From Microbacterium sp. MM2322 (lineage in GTDB: Bacteria > Actinomycetota > Actinomycetes > Actinomycetales > Microbacteriaceae), in NCBI RefSeq assembly GCF_964186585.1, contig NZ_OZ075067.1, positions 3,021,802-3,085,801 on the forward strand: a DNA stretch of 64,000 bases, written 5' to 3'. The notes under the pieces are model-generated. The model was not told the DNA's origin. It searched no databases and saw only the letters and a program-made list of their open reading frames with translations. Within the stretch, counting starts at the first letter, position 1; every line of letters begins with the position of its first letter. Shown here in pieces: positions 16,275 through 24,909 of the stretch. The translations under genes and the position numbers were made by a program.

Positions 16275-16847
16275 TCAGGAACCCGTCCGCGCGTACTCCT
16301 CGATCGCGACGCCCGACGAGAACTCCCGCACGACCGTCCGCGTGAAGGCGCGGGACTCGAAGGCCACCCCACCGAACAGGGGGATGCCGGAGCCGAACAC
16401 GACGGGATGCCGCTTCAGCACGAGACGGTCGATCGCCGGCAGCAGCGCGCCGGCGAGTTCGCCGCCGCCGCAGAGCCAGATGTCCGCGCCCTCCTCCTGC
16501 CGGAGAGCCCGGACGGTGGCGAGCGGGTCGTTCGTCAGCTCGACAGCAGGATCGACCTCGCGCGCCCGCCGACTGGCGACGACCTGGCGGAGGTGCGGGT
16601 ACGGGCTTGTGATCCCGGCATCCAGTGCGGGCAACAGGGTGTTCCACCCCATGATCACCGTGTCGAACGTCGTGTTCGTCGACTGGATGCCGACGGCGCG
16701 CTGCACATGGCCGGGCAGCGCGTCGGCGTACTCGCCGAAGATGACGGAGTTGTGATCGCCTTCGATGAGGAAGGGGTCGTACCCACCGTCGGGCTCAGCG
16801 ATGAAGCCGTCGATGCTAACGGCGACGTAGTAGACGAGGTGTCGCAT
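16275..16847 (-). CDS. Dihydrofolate reductase-like protein (RibD C-terminal family)
   Basis: 190 residues. The start VYYVAVSIDGFIAEPDG, the middle VIMGWNTLLPAL and the end DIWLCGGGELAGALLPAIDRL are the three hallmarks of the RibD-C/DHFR-like family, which binds NADPH and reduces pteridine- or pyrimidine-type substrates. Many single-domain members have no assigned reaction. ATG 16847 is chosen for the AAGGAG seven bases upstream; a longer version would begin in the neighbouring intergenic region. Confidence 0.85.
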   Translation of the reverse strand: MRHLVYYVAVSIDGFIAEPDGGYDPFLIEGDHNSVIFGEYADALPGHVQRAVGIQSTNTTFDTVIMGWNTLLPALDAGITSPYPHLRQVVASRRAREVDPAVELTNDPLATVRALRQEEGADIWLCGGGELAGALLPAIDRLVLKRHPVVFGSGIPLFGGVAFESRAFTRTVVREFSSGVAIEEYARTGS

Positions 16848-16873
16848 GGGGTCTCCTTCATCGGTGCCGTCCA

Positions 16874-17500
16874 TCAGAGCCACAACAGGATAGCGATGCC
16901 CAGGCCGAGGCCGAGGCCGAGCGAGACGGTCCACGCGGTGGCGGCGGCGAGGGTCCAGGCTTCGCGTTCCTGCAGTACACGTCGGCGCGGATCGTCCGGC
17001 GACAGCATCTTCGCCGCGCGGTGCGTGAAGAACACGACGGGCGCGGCGAGGATGGCGACCAGGACGAGGCTCAGGAACTGGATCAAAAGACCGCTCTCGC
17101 GCCGGCCGATCGCGAGAGCTTCCCACGCCATGGCCAACGTGCTCGCCGTCTCGCGCGGCCCGCACAGGGCCACGAGCGCCACAGCGCCGACAGTGACGAC
17201 GAGCGCACGGAGGGCTCGCTCGCCTCGCGACGCTGTCGCCTTCCCCGGACCAGTGCCGGTCGCATTCGAGAACGCTCGGCGTGCGCCCCGGAGAGAGAGT
17301 GGCCAGAGGACAACGCCGACGAGCGCGGCGATGATCCATGCGAAGACCTGCTCCGGCGACATCGGCACCCCGAGGTTCTCCGTGAGGAGGATGCCGCCGA
17401 TCCACGTGCCGATCCCGACCGGAACGCCGACGCCCACCGCGAGGACCACGATGACGATCTGTACCGTCGGCGACGGGGTGCGGTCGCCTCGCGAGCTCAT
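16874..17500 (-). CDS. Polytopic membrane protein, unknown function
   Basis: 208 residues with about five hydrophobic helices (VQIVIVVLAVGVGVPVGIG, FAWIIAALVGVVLWPL, ALVVTVGAVALVAL, LIQFLSLVLVAILAAPVVFF and the C-terminal Gly-Leu-rich helix). No catalytic motif is recognised. A deleted paralogue survives as a fossil at 6165-6263, so the gene was once present in at least two copies. It is 26 bases upstream of the RibD-like gene and may be co-transcribed with it. Confidence 0.65.
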   Translation of the reverse strand: MSSRGDRTPSPTVQIVIVVLAVGVGVPVGIGTWIGGILLTENLGVPMSPEQVFAWIIAALVGVVLWPLSLRGARRAFSNATGTGPGKATASRGERALRALVVTVGAVALVALCGPRETASTLAMAWEALAIGRRESGLLIQFLSLVLVAILAAPVVFFTHRAAKMLSPDDPRRRVLQEREAWTLAAATAWTVSLGLGLGLGIAILLWL

Positions 17501-17546
17501 ACCCCCACTCTAGGAAGTCGAGTGGACCTCGCGGATACCGCCGGCG

Positions 17547-19556
17547 TCAGCCGAGCGCGATCGGCTCGGGCTGACGCTCGGCGTCGGCAGACTCCTGCAG
17601 CGCCGACTTCTGACGCAGCGGCGGGGTGCGGAAGAACAGCGTCAGAACGAAGGCGATCAGTGCGACGCCCATGGCCACCCAGTACACGCTCACCGTCGAC
17701 TGGTTGAACGACACCAGGAGCGGCTTCGTCAGGCGCGGATCGGCGCCGTTGAGGAACGACGTGTCGTCCATCGTGCGGTCGTCGAAGGACGAGCCGGACG
17801 AGTTCGACATCCCGTCGATGATCTGCGGAACGGCCTGATCGACGAACGCGCGGCGAGCAGCGGCATCCGTGAAGTCCAGGGTGACCGTGCCGTCGGCCGC
17901 AACCTTCGCGACGGGCACCTGCTCGGTGATCTTCGCCCCTGCCTGCGCGATCGCCTGCTGTTCGGCTTCGGCGGTGGCCTGCCCCTGAGCGGCGGCCGGG
18001 ATCGCACCGGATGCCACCTGCTGGGCGACCGCGTCGGCGGCAGCGGCCTTCGCCTCGTCGACGCCCTTCTGCGCGCCGTCGAGCGCGCCGTCGGAGAGCT
18101 GCCCGACGAACGGGTCGTAGACCTTCGACATGATGCCGGCATTGGCGGGCGCGCTCGCGACCGTCGGGTCGAGGGCGGCATCCAGCGCGTCGCCGAGGGC
18201 TCCCTGGTCCTTGAAGTTGGTCTGCAGGTTCAGCGGGACGAGCGTGAACAGCAGCGACAGCAGCACGGCCGTGCCGAGCGTTCCACCGATCTGCCGGAAG
18301 AACGTCGACCCTGAGGTGGCGACGCCGATGTCCCGCGGGCCGACGGAGTTCTGCGAGGCGATCGTGAGGGTCTGCATGAGCTGACCGAGCCCGAGACCGA
18401 TGAGGAGCATCGCGGCGGCGATATGCCAGTACGAGGAGTCGTACCGGACGAAGGTCAGCGTGAGGAAACCGAGCACCATGAAGGCGGTGCCGATGGTCGG
18501 GAAGATCCGGTAGTGGCCCGTGCGCGCGATGATCTGACCGCTGACGATCGACGAGATCATGAGTCCCAGGATCATCGGCAGCAGCTGGATGCCGCTCTCG
18601 GTGGGCGTCGAGCCGAGCACGAGCTGCAGGTAGAGCGGCAGAGTGAGCATCGCGCCGAACATCGCGAAGCCGACGAAGACGCCGATGATCGTCGCCATCG
18701 AGAACGTCGACGACCGGAAGAGCTTGAGCGGGATGAGCGCGTCGTCCTTCATGCCGCGCTCGATCAGGATGAAGGCGACGATGCCGACGACCCCGATGAC
18801 GTAGCAGGCGATGGCGATGGGTGAGGTCCAGCCCCACTCGCGGCCCTGCTCCGCGATGAGCAGCAGGGGAACGAGCGCGATGATGACCGCCGCCGCACCG
18901 AACCAGTCGATGCGCACCCCGCCGTGCGGGTGCCGCGGGATGTGCAGGAACCGCAGGACGACCGCCAGCGCGACGAGGCCGATCGGCACGTTGATGAGGA
19001 AGACCCAGCGCCACCCGGCGATGAAGAGGATCTCGCCCGACCCCGCGAACAGACCGCCGACGAGCGGGCCGATCACCGAGGAGATGCCGAAGACGGCAAG
19101 GAAGTAGCCCTGGTACTTGGCGCGTTCGCGCGGGGCGAGGATGTCGCCCATGATCGCCAGCGGCATCGACATGAGACCGCCGGCGCCGAGGCCCTGGATG
19201 GCCCGGAAGGCCGAGAGCTCGATCATCGAGGTCGAGAAGCTCGCGGCGACCGAGCCGACGATGAAGATCGCGATGGCGATGATGAAGAGGGGCCGGCGGC
19301 CGAAGATGTCGGAGAGCTTGCCGTAGATGGGCGTCGAGATCGTCGACACGATCAGGTACGCGGTCGTCACCCACGCCTGCTCGCTGAGACCGTTGAGGTC
19401 GTCGCCGATCGTGCGGATCGCCGTACCGACGACGGTCTGATCGAGCGCGGACAGGAACATGCCCGCCATGAGCCCGAAGATGACGAACAGGATCTGGCGG
19501 TGGGTCATCACCGGGGTGCTTCGGGTGGTCGGGCTCGACACGGCAGCAGTTGTCAC
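17547..19556 (-). CDS. DHA2-family MFS drug efflux transporter
   Basis: 669 residues, 14-helix EmrB/QacA type. Visible are the first helix motif LSALDQTVVGTAI, loop motif GKLSDIFGRRPLF and motif C (VIGPLVGGLFAG). Before the last helix there is an unusually long, Ala-rich outside loop of about 170 residues (roughly 455-620, with QATAEAEQQAIAQAGAKI), likely a coiled-coil insert. It should export drugs or metabolites by proton antiport. Its last 41 bp recur at 4608-4648. Confidence 0.88.
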   Translation of the reverse strand: MTTAAVSSPTTRSTPVMTHRQILFVIFGLMAGMFLSALDQTVVGTAIRTIGDDLNGLSEQAWVTTAYLIVSTISTPIYGKLSDIFGRRPLFIIAIAIFIVGSVAASFSTSMIELSAFRAIQGLGAGGLMSMPLAIMGDILAPRERAKYQGYFLAVFGISSVIGPLVGGLFAGSGEILFIAGWRWVFLINVPIGLVALAVVLRFLHIPRHPHGGVRIDWFGAAAVIIALVPLLLIAEQGREWGWTSPIAIACYVIGVVGIVAFILIERGMKDDALIPLKLFRSSTFSMATIIGVFVGFAMFGAMLTLPLYLQLVLGSTPTESGIQLLPMILGLMISSIVSGQIIARTGHYRIFPTIGTAFMVLGFLTLTFVRYDSSYWHIAAAMLLIGLGLGQLMQTLTIASQNSVGPRDIGVATSGSTFFRQIGGTLGTAVLLSLLFTLVPLNLQTNFKDQGALGDALDAALDPTVASAPANAGIMSKVYDPFVGQLSDGALDGAQKGVDEAKAAAADAVAQQVASGAIPAAAQGQATAEAEQQAIAQAGAKITEQVPVAKVAADGTVTLDFTDAAARRAFVDQAVPQIIDGMSNSSGSSFDDRTMDDTSFLNGADPRLTKPLLVSFNQSTVSVYWVAMGVALIAFVLTLFFRTPPLRQKSALQESADAERQPEPIALG

Positions 19557-19585
19557 GGTTCCTCGAAGGGGTGAAGGCCGGTAGG

Positions 19586-19663
19586 GATGCCGCGCGGCGG
19601 GTCTCGCGCGACGGGGATGCCGACAGTGGCCGGCAGAACAAGTTGTGCTTGGTCAACCATAAG
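19586..19663. repeat. Dispersed repeat, copy A (ACAGTGGCCGGCAGAACAAG type)
   Basis: The last 48 bp, from GGATGCCGACAGTGGCCGGC to GGTCAACCATAAG, match 21545-21593 with one mismatch. The preceding 30 bp (GATGCCGCGCG.CGGGTC) are also shared but diverged. Read on the minus strand it could encode MVDQAQLVLPATVGIP, but no gene body follows. Confidence 0.85.
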
Positions 19664-19741
19664 GGAGGTGAACCGCTGGGTATTCCCATTTCGTACCTAT
19701 CACCTGGTGAGTGGGGCGGATGCGCCTGCAGCGCGCTTCAC

Positions 19742-20443
19742 TCACGGCTCGTGATCGGCTGTCACTCCGGACTCGGGCGCGTGTGAGGCGAATGCCTCAC
19801 GCATTGCGCGGGAAAAATCTTCACCGGATGGTCCGGAGGGCATCTCAGGCAGAGACACTCCGGGGTTGGCGAATGCGCGAAGAAGGTGTCCGAGTAGACG
19901 GCGCCATGCATCTGGAGCGACCCGAGCGGTGGCGCCGACAACTCCCGCGTTGGCCATCAGCGCGAGGACGAGATCTTCGGACCGGAAGTCGTCTCGGAGC
20001 CGACCCGACGCCTTTGCACGGTCTATGAGGGTCACGAAGCCCTCGTAAGAGCGCGTCCGAAGCGTCTCGAGTTCGGCAGCGCCGGGCAGCGTCATGGTGA
20101 GCACGTCGGCGAAGCCGCGGTCCGTGGCCTGCATCTCGAGTACGGTCTCGACGTATCCCGTGAAACCTCTCCACGGGTCGGGATCCGCGACCGCCGCGGC
20201 CGTCGCGGCGACGAACCGACGCATGTGATCGACGAAGACCGCGGCGATCAGTGCTTCTCTGCTCGGGAACCGCCGTGCGAGCGTCGCCTTCCCCACTCCG
20301 GCCTCGCGCGCGACCGCTGCCATCGATATGCCCAGTCCCTCGACGGCGTACAGGCAGCGAGCGGCCTCGAGGATCCGCGACCGATTCTGTTCCGCATCGG
20401 AGCGAAGCTGGTTCCGTGACGGGTCATCATGCTCGGGAGTCAT
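19742..20443 (-). CDS. TetR-family transcriptional repressor
   Basis: 233 residues. The N-terminal helix-turn-helix is ILEAARCLYAVEGLGISMAA followed by VAREAGVGKATLARRFPSREALI (about residues 22-65); the rest is a helical ligand-binding domain. It is transcribed away from an SDR-like gene with a 107-bp intergenic region containing two similar 16-bp palindromes. It most likely represses itself and the SDR gene. The inducer is unknown. The start at 20443 gives a hydrophilic 20-residue lead before the helix-turn-helix. Confidence 0.88.
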   Translation of the reverse strand: MTPEHDDPSRNQLRSDAEQNRSRILEAARCLYAVEGLGISMAAVAREAGVGKATLARRFPSREALIAAVFVDHMRRFVAATAAAVADPDPWRGFTGYVETVLEMQATDRGFADVLTMTLPGAAELETLRTRSYEGFVTLIDRAKASGRLRDDFRSEDLVLALMANAGVVGATARVAPDAWRRLLGHLLRAFANPGVSLPEMPSGPSGEDFSRAMREAFASHAPESGVTADHEP

Positions 20444-20456
20444 CTACCGAGGATAC

Positions 20457-20518
20457 TAAGTGGAACGTGCGATCCAAATAATGCTAGTCTCGAGTATATG
20501 GACCGCGCGTTCCACTTA
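20457..20518. promoter_or_regulatory. Divergent promoter with two TetR-type operators
   Basis: Two similar near-palindromes, TGGAACGTGCGATCCA (20461-20476) and TGGACCGCGCGTTCCA (20499-20514), are 38 bases apart. The outer text TAAGTGGAACG and CGTTCCACTTA makes a larger inverted repeat over both. Confidence 0.75.
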
Positions 20519-20549
20519 ATGGGGCGCCCGAACGAGAGGACCGCACCCC

Positions 20550-21218
20550 ATGAGCACTATCGCCGTTATCGGAGCAGGACCGGGCCTGGGGATGGCCATC
20601 GCCCGTGAGTTCGGGCGTCACGACTTCGACGTTGCACTGGTGTCCCGCAACCCCGCCAAGCTCGACGGCTACGTGCGGACGCTGACCGACGAGGGCATCG
20701 TTGCCGAGGCATTCCCCGCGGACGTCCTCGATCACGCGTCACTGCGCGCCGCCCTGCAGGCTGCCGACCGCCGATTCGGAGGCATCGACGTCCTCGAATA
20801 TTCACCGGTCGACGCCGCCGACGGCACTCCCGGTCCGCCATCGACCGTCACTCCCGCAGCTGTCGAGGCAGCGGTGCGTTCCCAGCTTCTCGGTGCGATG
20901 GCCGCAGCCCACGCGGTGCTGCCGGGCATGCAGGAACGAGGATCGGGCACCCTCCTCTTCACGACGGGCGCCGGCTCGGTCACGCCCACGCCCCACTTCG
21001 CAGCCGCAAACGCGGGCGGCGCCGCGCTCCGCAACTGGGCGCTCAACCTTCACGGAGAGCTCGAGGGCAGCGGCGTGTATGTGGCTCACGTGCCCATCGC
21101 CGTCATGATCGACGCGGTCATCCCCGGGTACCCCTCCGCCTCGTCGACCGACATCGCCGCCCAGTACTGGCGCCTGCACACCGAACGTGACGCCGCGGAG
21201 TACATGTTCACCGCGTGA
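20550..21218 (+). CDS. SDR-fold protein with an atypical active site
   Basis: 222 residues. The N-terminus (IAVIGAGPGLGMAIAREFGR) fits the SDR cofactor motif GxxxGxG and RRFGGIDVLEYSP fits the central strand. At the usual YxxxK site the sequence is HFAAANAGGAALRNWALNL, so both the catalytic Tyr and Lys appear lost, though the Ser region (TTGAGS) remains. It may bind NAD(P) or a ligand without reducing it. It is paired with the divergent TetR gene and likely repressed by it. Confidence 0.8.
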   Translation: MSTIAVIGAGPGLGMAIAREFGRHDFDVALVSRNPAKLDGYVRTLTDEGIVAEAFPADVLDHASLRAALQAADRRFGGIDVLEYSPVDAADGTPGPPSTVTPAAVEAAVRSQLLGAMAAAHAVLPGMQERGSGTLLFTTGAGSVTPTPHFAAANAGGAALRNWALNLHGELEGSGVYVAHVPIAVMIDAVIPGYPSASSTDIAAQYWRLHTERDAAEYMFTA

Positions 21219-21378
21219 CCCGGCGGTGAAGCATCCTGTCCCCGCGACGGTGGATCGGGCAGGTCGAAAGCACGACGGCCACCGGCGTTCGCCGCCCCGG
21301 GAAACGGGGCCGGTCGGTCGAGCGCGGGTGGATGTCTCGGAAGCGGCACCCGAGTTCCGACGGGACTTGTCCCAGCGG
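21219..21378. other. Noncoding stretch after the SDR-like gene
   Basis: No supported gene, repeat or regulatory site was found here. It precedes an SDR fossil and a dispersed repeat; together 21219-21652 is a 434-base stretch without an intact gene. Confidence 0.5.
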
Positions 21379-21516
21379 TCAAGTCCCAGCCGAGGACCAG
21401 CGTGAGTCGAGGGCGTAATCCTCCATCCGCTTCTCCAACGCGGCGCGCACCTGTCCGGGGGCGTCCTCTCCGACGAGGAGGCGCAGACGACGATCGCTCG
21501 GGTCCGCAACGTGCGA
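21379..21516 (-). pseudogene. C-terminal fossil of a short-chain dehydrogenase
   Basis: The minus strand reads SHVADPSDRRLRLLVGEDAP and GQVRAALEKRMEDYALDS, then a stop at 21379. The pattern RLLVGEDAP..VRAALE.R is a common SDR C-terminus. The upstream part is replaced exactly by the dispersed repeat at 21517, suggesting that a rearrangement at the repeat removed the gene body. Confidence 0.5.
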
Positions 21517-21593
21517 GATGCCGCGCGACGGGTCATGTGCGGCGGGATGCCGACAGTGGCCGGCAGAACAAGTTGTGTTTGGTCAACCATAAG
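21517..21593. repeat. Dispersed repeat, copy B
   Basis: Same orientation as copy A at 19586-19663. The 48-bp core differs by one base (GTGTTTGG against GTGCTTGG). Confidence 0.85.
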
Positions 21594-21652
21594 CCTGTCG
21601 ACCCCCTTGCGCATTCCCTTTTTCTTCGGACTCCGCTTTCCGGGTTCCTGCG

Positions 21653-22147
21653 TCAGCGGGTCGACTCACTCAGCGCGCCGAGTGAGGCGCGCAGTTCCTC
21701 CTTGGCTTTCGCGTACCGGCTGCGGGCGGTGGACGAGGGGATGCCGAGAAGCTCGGCCGCTTCGACAAGGGTGAAGCCGTCCCAGTGCAGCAGCCTGACG
21801 AGCTCGGCCCTGTCCGGGTCGAGCCGCGCGATCGCGTCGCGCACGTCGGCACCGTCATCGGCCGCGCGGGACGTCGCCTCCACCGCCGTTGACTGGCGGA
21901 TCCGGTCGGCGAGCGCCCACCGTCGCCGCTCGCCCCGCGCGTGGTTCAGCAGGGTCCCACGGGCGATCCCGAACAGCCACATGCGTGCCCGTTCCGGATC
22001 GCTCGGCAGGTCTCCCACCCGGCGCCAGGCCGCCACCATCGTCTCGCCAAGCAGGTCGGGAGCGTCGTCGAACCCGACACGTCGCTGAAGATAGGCGAGA
22101 AGGGAGGGGGATGCCGCGGTCAGCGCCGCATCGAGCGCGCTAGTCAC
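21653..22147 (-). CDS. ECF-type RNA polymerase sigma factor
   Basis: About 164 residues. Region 2 is represented by FDDAPDLLGETMVAAWRRVG and RARMWLFGIARGTLLNHARG, region 4 by FTLVEAAELLGIPSSTARSRYAKAK, the helix-turn-helix that reads the -35 element. The GTG at 22147 overlaps the upstream stop as GTGA; GTG 22153 in the same frame is an alternative. It follows, rather than precedes, a membrane-anchored protein gene that may be its regulator. Target promoters cannot be read from this window. Confidence 0.85.
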   Translation of the reverse strand: MTSALDAALTAASPSLLAYLQRRVGFDDAPDLLGETMVAAWRRVGDLPSDPERARMWLFGIARGTLLNHARGERRRWALADRIRQSTAVEATSRAADDGADVRDAIARLDPDRAELVRLLHWDGFTLVEAAELLGIPSSTARSRYAKAKEELRASLGALSESTR

Positions 22148-22728
22148 TTCCACTGCTCGCCGTCGCAGTGCACCTGGCCACCGCCGCTGCTGATGCTCGC
22201 GTTGTCGAACCCGCGGTCGCGGAGGCCGGCGGACATCGCATCCCAGAGGGCCTCATCGACGGCCACCCAGTGATTAGTGTCGGCCGCGCGCGGGTCCGAC
22301 CCGTTGGATGGGTCGCGCTTGAGGACATCCAGGTGCCCGGCGATGTACGGCTCCACCTCCGCGGCGACATCCTCGGTCGCGAACCAGTCGTCGATGGCCC
22401 GGTCGAGCTCGAACTGGCGGAGCGGGTTCGCGGCGACGATGTTCCCCACCCTCAGCTCGCACTCGCCCCAGGTCGGCGAGAGGTACGTGTGACTGCGGTT
22501 CGGGTTCATACCGGCGCTCCAATCCCACGATGAGGACGCCGCTGCGAAGCTTGCTCCGCCGGCGAGAGTGAGCGTGAGAGCGCCGGCGACGATGCCGACG
22601 CGACGATGCCGACGCGGATGCGCCTCGGTACGGGCCGCCGCCATCATGGCCCGGAGGTCGCTCGCGTCAGCCGCCCGGGTTGCGGGAGCGGAGCGCTCGA
22701 GGGTGGAGTCGAGTGGATCAGGGGTCAT
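22144..22728 (-). CDS. Single-pass membrane protein, possible partner of the sigma factor
   Basis: 194 residues. A hydrophilic cytoplasmic N-terminus of about 45 residues (LDSTLERSAPATRAADASDL) is followed by one helix (VGIVAGALTLTLAGGASFAA) and an outside domain of about 120 residues with two Cys. The layout is like a membrane anti-sigma factor, but no zinc-binding anti-sigma motif (HxxxCxxC) is present. It overlaps the sigma gene by 4 bases and is translated first. Function is an inference from coupling only. Confidence 0.6.
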   Translation of the reverse strand: MTPDPLDSTLERSAPATRAADASDLRAMMAAARTEAHPRRHRRVGIVAGALTLTLAGGASFAAASSSWDWSAGMNPNRSHTYLSPTWGECELRVGNIVAANPLRQFELDRAIDDWFATEDVAAEVEPYIAGHLDVLKRDPSNGSDPRAADTNHWVAVDEALWDAMSAGLRDRGFDNASISSGGGQVHCDGEQWK

Positions 22729-22820
22729 GATGCCTCCAGGCGTGATGTGTTCCTACCCCCTACCTGTCCGGCATCCTCCCGTTCGTCCATGCGCTCGTCG
22801 TGATCTCCGCGCACGTGTGG

Positions 22821-23804
22821 CTAACACCGCCCCCTGATCCAGTCCGAGGCGGCGTCCACAACCGTGTCCGACGCCGACCCCCTGGGCGCGTCCGGGGCGA
22901 TCGGGCCGTCGTAGACGGCGCCCGTCCGGTCGACGTAGGTCGAGGTCGAGAGCGCAAGGGCGGCGCCGTCGTCCAGCTCGAAGACCTCGTTCCCGGTGGT
23001 GAACCCGGCCGTGTAGTCACCGATGCGAAGGGTGTCCTGCTGGGTGGCGAAAGCCATGACAATGCTCTCTGCGGCGCTGGCGGTACCGGGTCCGGTGACG
23101 ATGGCGACGGGCTGGGAGAGGGACAGATCGACCGTCGGCGCGTCGACCTCGTAGTCCGCCGGGACGATGAGGTTCCCGTTGTCGACGCCGACCCAGTCGA
23201 TGTCACCGTCGCGATCCTGAAAGCCGAGGACGCGGCCGTCGTCGAGAAGCGGGGCGACGGATACGAGCATCGGGTACGCGTTCCCTCCCGTGTTCTCCCG
23301 GAGGTCGATGACCCACCCGCAGGTCGTATCGGTCGCCGCTGAGCGGAGGGCGTCGATCCCGGCATCCTGGTAGAGATCGTCGGATTCTCGCGTCCCTCCG
23401 GCGAAGGACGGCAGCGTGAGCGTGCTGACGCCGGCATCTGTGGAGACGGTCGGGAGCGGGAAGGGCGTGCCAGGGTCCGACATCTGCGTATATGCGACCC
23501 ACTTCTCCGGGGTGAAGAAGACCGTGTGACGTCCTCCCGCGATCTCGGCGAGTTCCGTGATGCCGCGATACGTGTCCGAGACCGTCGACAGGCGGTAGAG
23601 CTCCGGCCGGATTTGCTCGACGGCCGCCTTCCACTCCGGGGTGCCGGCGTAGAGGCCACTCTCCAGGACGGTGACGGCCTCGTCCACATACTGTGCGACG
23701 GGATTGGCAGGCGAGACCTGCGCCGCACAGCCGACAAGGAGCAGCGCGGCGATACCACCGGTGAGCGCGGCTCGACCACCTGTGATGCCCCCGCGTCGCG
23801 CCAT
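22821..23804 (-). CDS. S41-family peptidase-like lipoprotein
   Basis: 327 residues. The signal peptide ends in a lipobox (LLLVGCAAQ, Cys near 26). The C-terminal half shows S41 tail-specific protease features: GWVIDLRENTGGNAYPML (oxyanion region) and GPGTASAAESIVMAF with the catalytic Ser. It lacks an obvious PDZ domain, like short secreted S41 members. It would act outside the membrane on unknown substrates. The 92 bases to the next gene contain no clear terminator. Confidence 0.82.
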   Translation of the reverse strand: MARRGGITGGRAALTGGIAALLLVGCAAQVSPANPVAQYVDEAVTVLESGLYAGTPEWKAAVEQIRPELYRLSTVSDTYRGITELAEIAGGRHTVFFTPEKWVAYTQMSDPGTPFPLPTVSTDAGVSTLTLPSFAGGTRESDDLYQDAGIDALRSAATDTTCGWVIDLRENTGGNAYPMLVSVAPLLDDGRVLGFQDRDGDIDWVGVDNGNLIVPADYEVDAPTVDLSLSQPVAIVTGPGTASAAESIVMAFATQQDTLRIGDYTAGFTTGNEVFELDDGAALALSTSTYVDRTGAVYDGPIAPDAPRGSASDTVVDAASDWIRGRC

Positions 23805-23910
23805 GCCCCCACGATAGGGGCGAGATCTCTTCGGGGTAAGCGAGCCTCAGTCGTGTAGGAACCGCCCGACGATGTCCTGCCACTCACGGCCTAGAGCCGT
23901 TCGCAGAGGC

Positions 23911-23955
23911 GAAATGTCCACGACCGGGTCTGAATCGTGTGCCTTGAAATGTCCA
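23911..23955. repeat. Two direct GAAATGTCCA motifs at the left edge of an island
   Basis: GAAATGTCCA occurs at 23911-23920 and 23946-23955, immediately before the truncated AIPR frame. The same decamer returns at 25313 and inverted at 25336, on the other side. Confidence 0.6.
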
Positions 23956-23959
23956 CTGA

Positions 23960-24874
23960 GCATCAAGGTCTGGGTGGTACTACGAGCGAGCGCGTGGCCA
24001 ATGGGAGAACGACCGCGCGGCACGGGGAGCCATGTCCGAGCAGAAGAAGTTCGAACTGGAGTACCCGAAGTCTCAGCGGATCACCAAGACAGACTGGGCC
24101 AAGTACGCATACTGCTGGGGAAAGAAGCCGCATCTGGTGAGCAAGGGCGCCCAGAGCGTCTTCGCCGACTACGCGGTCGCCGTCGACAAGCAGTGGGAGA
24201 CAGACGACGCGCGGTTCGGCGACGGGTACTTCCGCAACAACATTGGCAAAGCGCTCATGTACGAGCAGCTACGGTCGGCGGTACTCAAACAGGTCTGGTA
24301 CACAGCATCACCGGGATACCTCGCGAACATCGTCGCCTACGCGATCGCGAGGTTCTCTTCGCAGATCGAGACCCAGTTTGGCGGTGCCAAGTTCGACTTC
24401 GGCCGCGTCTGGGAGACTCAATCGATCGACGAGACTACGCTGGTGGCACTGCTGGATTTCGCCCACGCGGCCCAGCTCCATCTGACGGATGACAATCGAC
24501 CGCAGGCCAACGTGACCCAGTGGGCGAAGCAGCAGGCATGTTGGGATCAATTCTCAAAGGCACGCCTCCAGCTTGAGGTAACCCTCCAGTCCTCCCTCGT
24601 CAGCGCGGAAGACGCTCGCTCAGCGACTCGTGATGAGCGGAAGCTGCGCGTGATGGACACCGGTTTCGAGAACATCCGTAGGGTCGTGTCCGTGTCTCAA
24701 GACACTTGGGCGGCGGTTTATCGAGCCGGGCAACTCTCGCCTCTCGAGAGCAACCTTGTGCAACTGTTCGGTCTTCGGAGCGGCAACGTCCCGAGCGAGA
24801 AGCAGGCGAGTGTGCTCCTTCGACTCCTGGACCGCATGGCAGACGTCGGAGCGATCGCGCGCGAATCATTCTGA
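23960..24874 (+). pseudogene. AIPR-family (abortive phage infection) protein, 5'-truncated
   Basis: Open frame of about 304 codons. It contains WYYERARGQWENDRA, YPKSQRITKTDWAKYAYCW, KPHLVSKGAQSVFADYA and YLANIVAYAIARF, which are C-terminal landmarks of AIPR proteins (normally about 550-700 residues). The N-terminal half is missing: a stop lies at 23957, four bases beyond the GAAATGTCCA motif. An internal ATG at 24032 would give 280 residues but would cut the WYYERARGQ motif. Full-length relatives act in phage defence with restriction-modification or abortive infection systems. This copy is probably inactive. Confidence 0.7.
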
Positions 24875-24909
24875 AGCGCCACTCTGCCGGACTCGACTGG
24901 CGCTCTACG

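Noticed and set aside
19616..19663. Possible small protein start MVDQAQLVLPATVGIP in the dispersed repeat
   Set aside because: The reading is not followed by a conserved protein in either copy and lacks a ribosome-binding site; kept only as a repeat.
24032..24874. Intact 280-residue AIPR protein
   Set aside because: Homology continues in frame upstream of this ATG (WYYERARGQ) to a stop at 23957, so the ATG is internal to a truncated gene.
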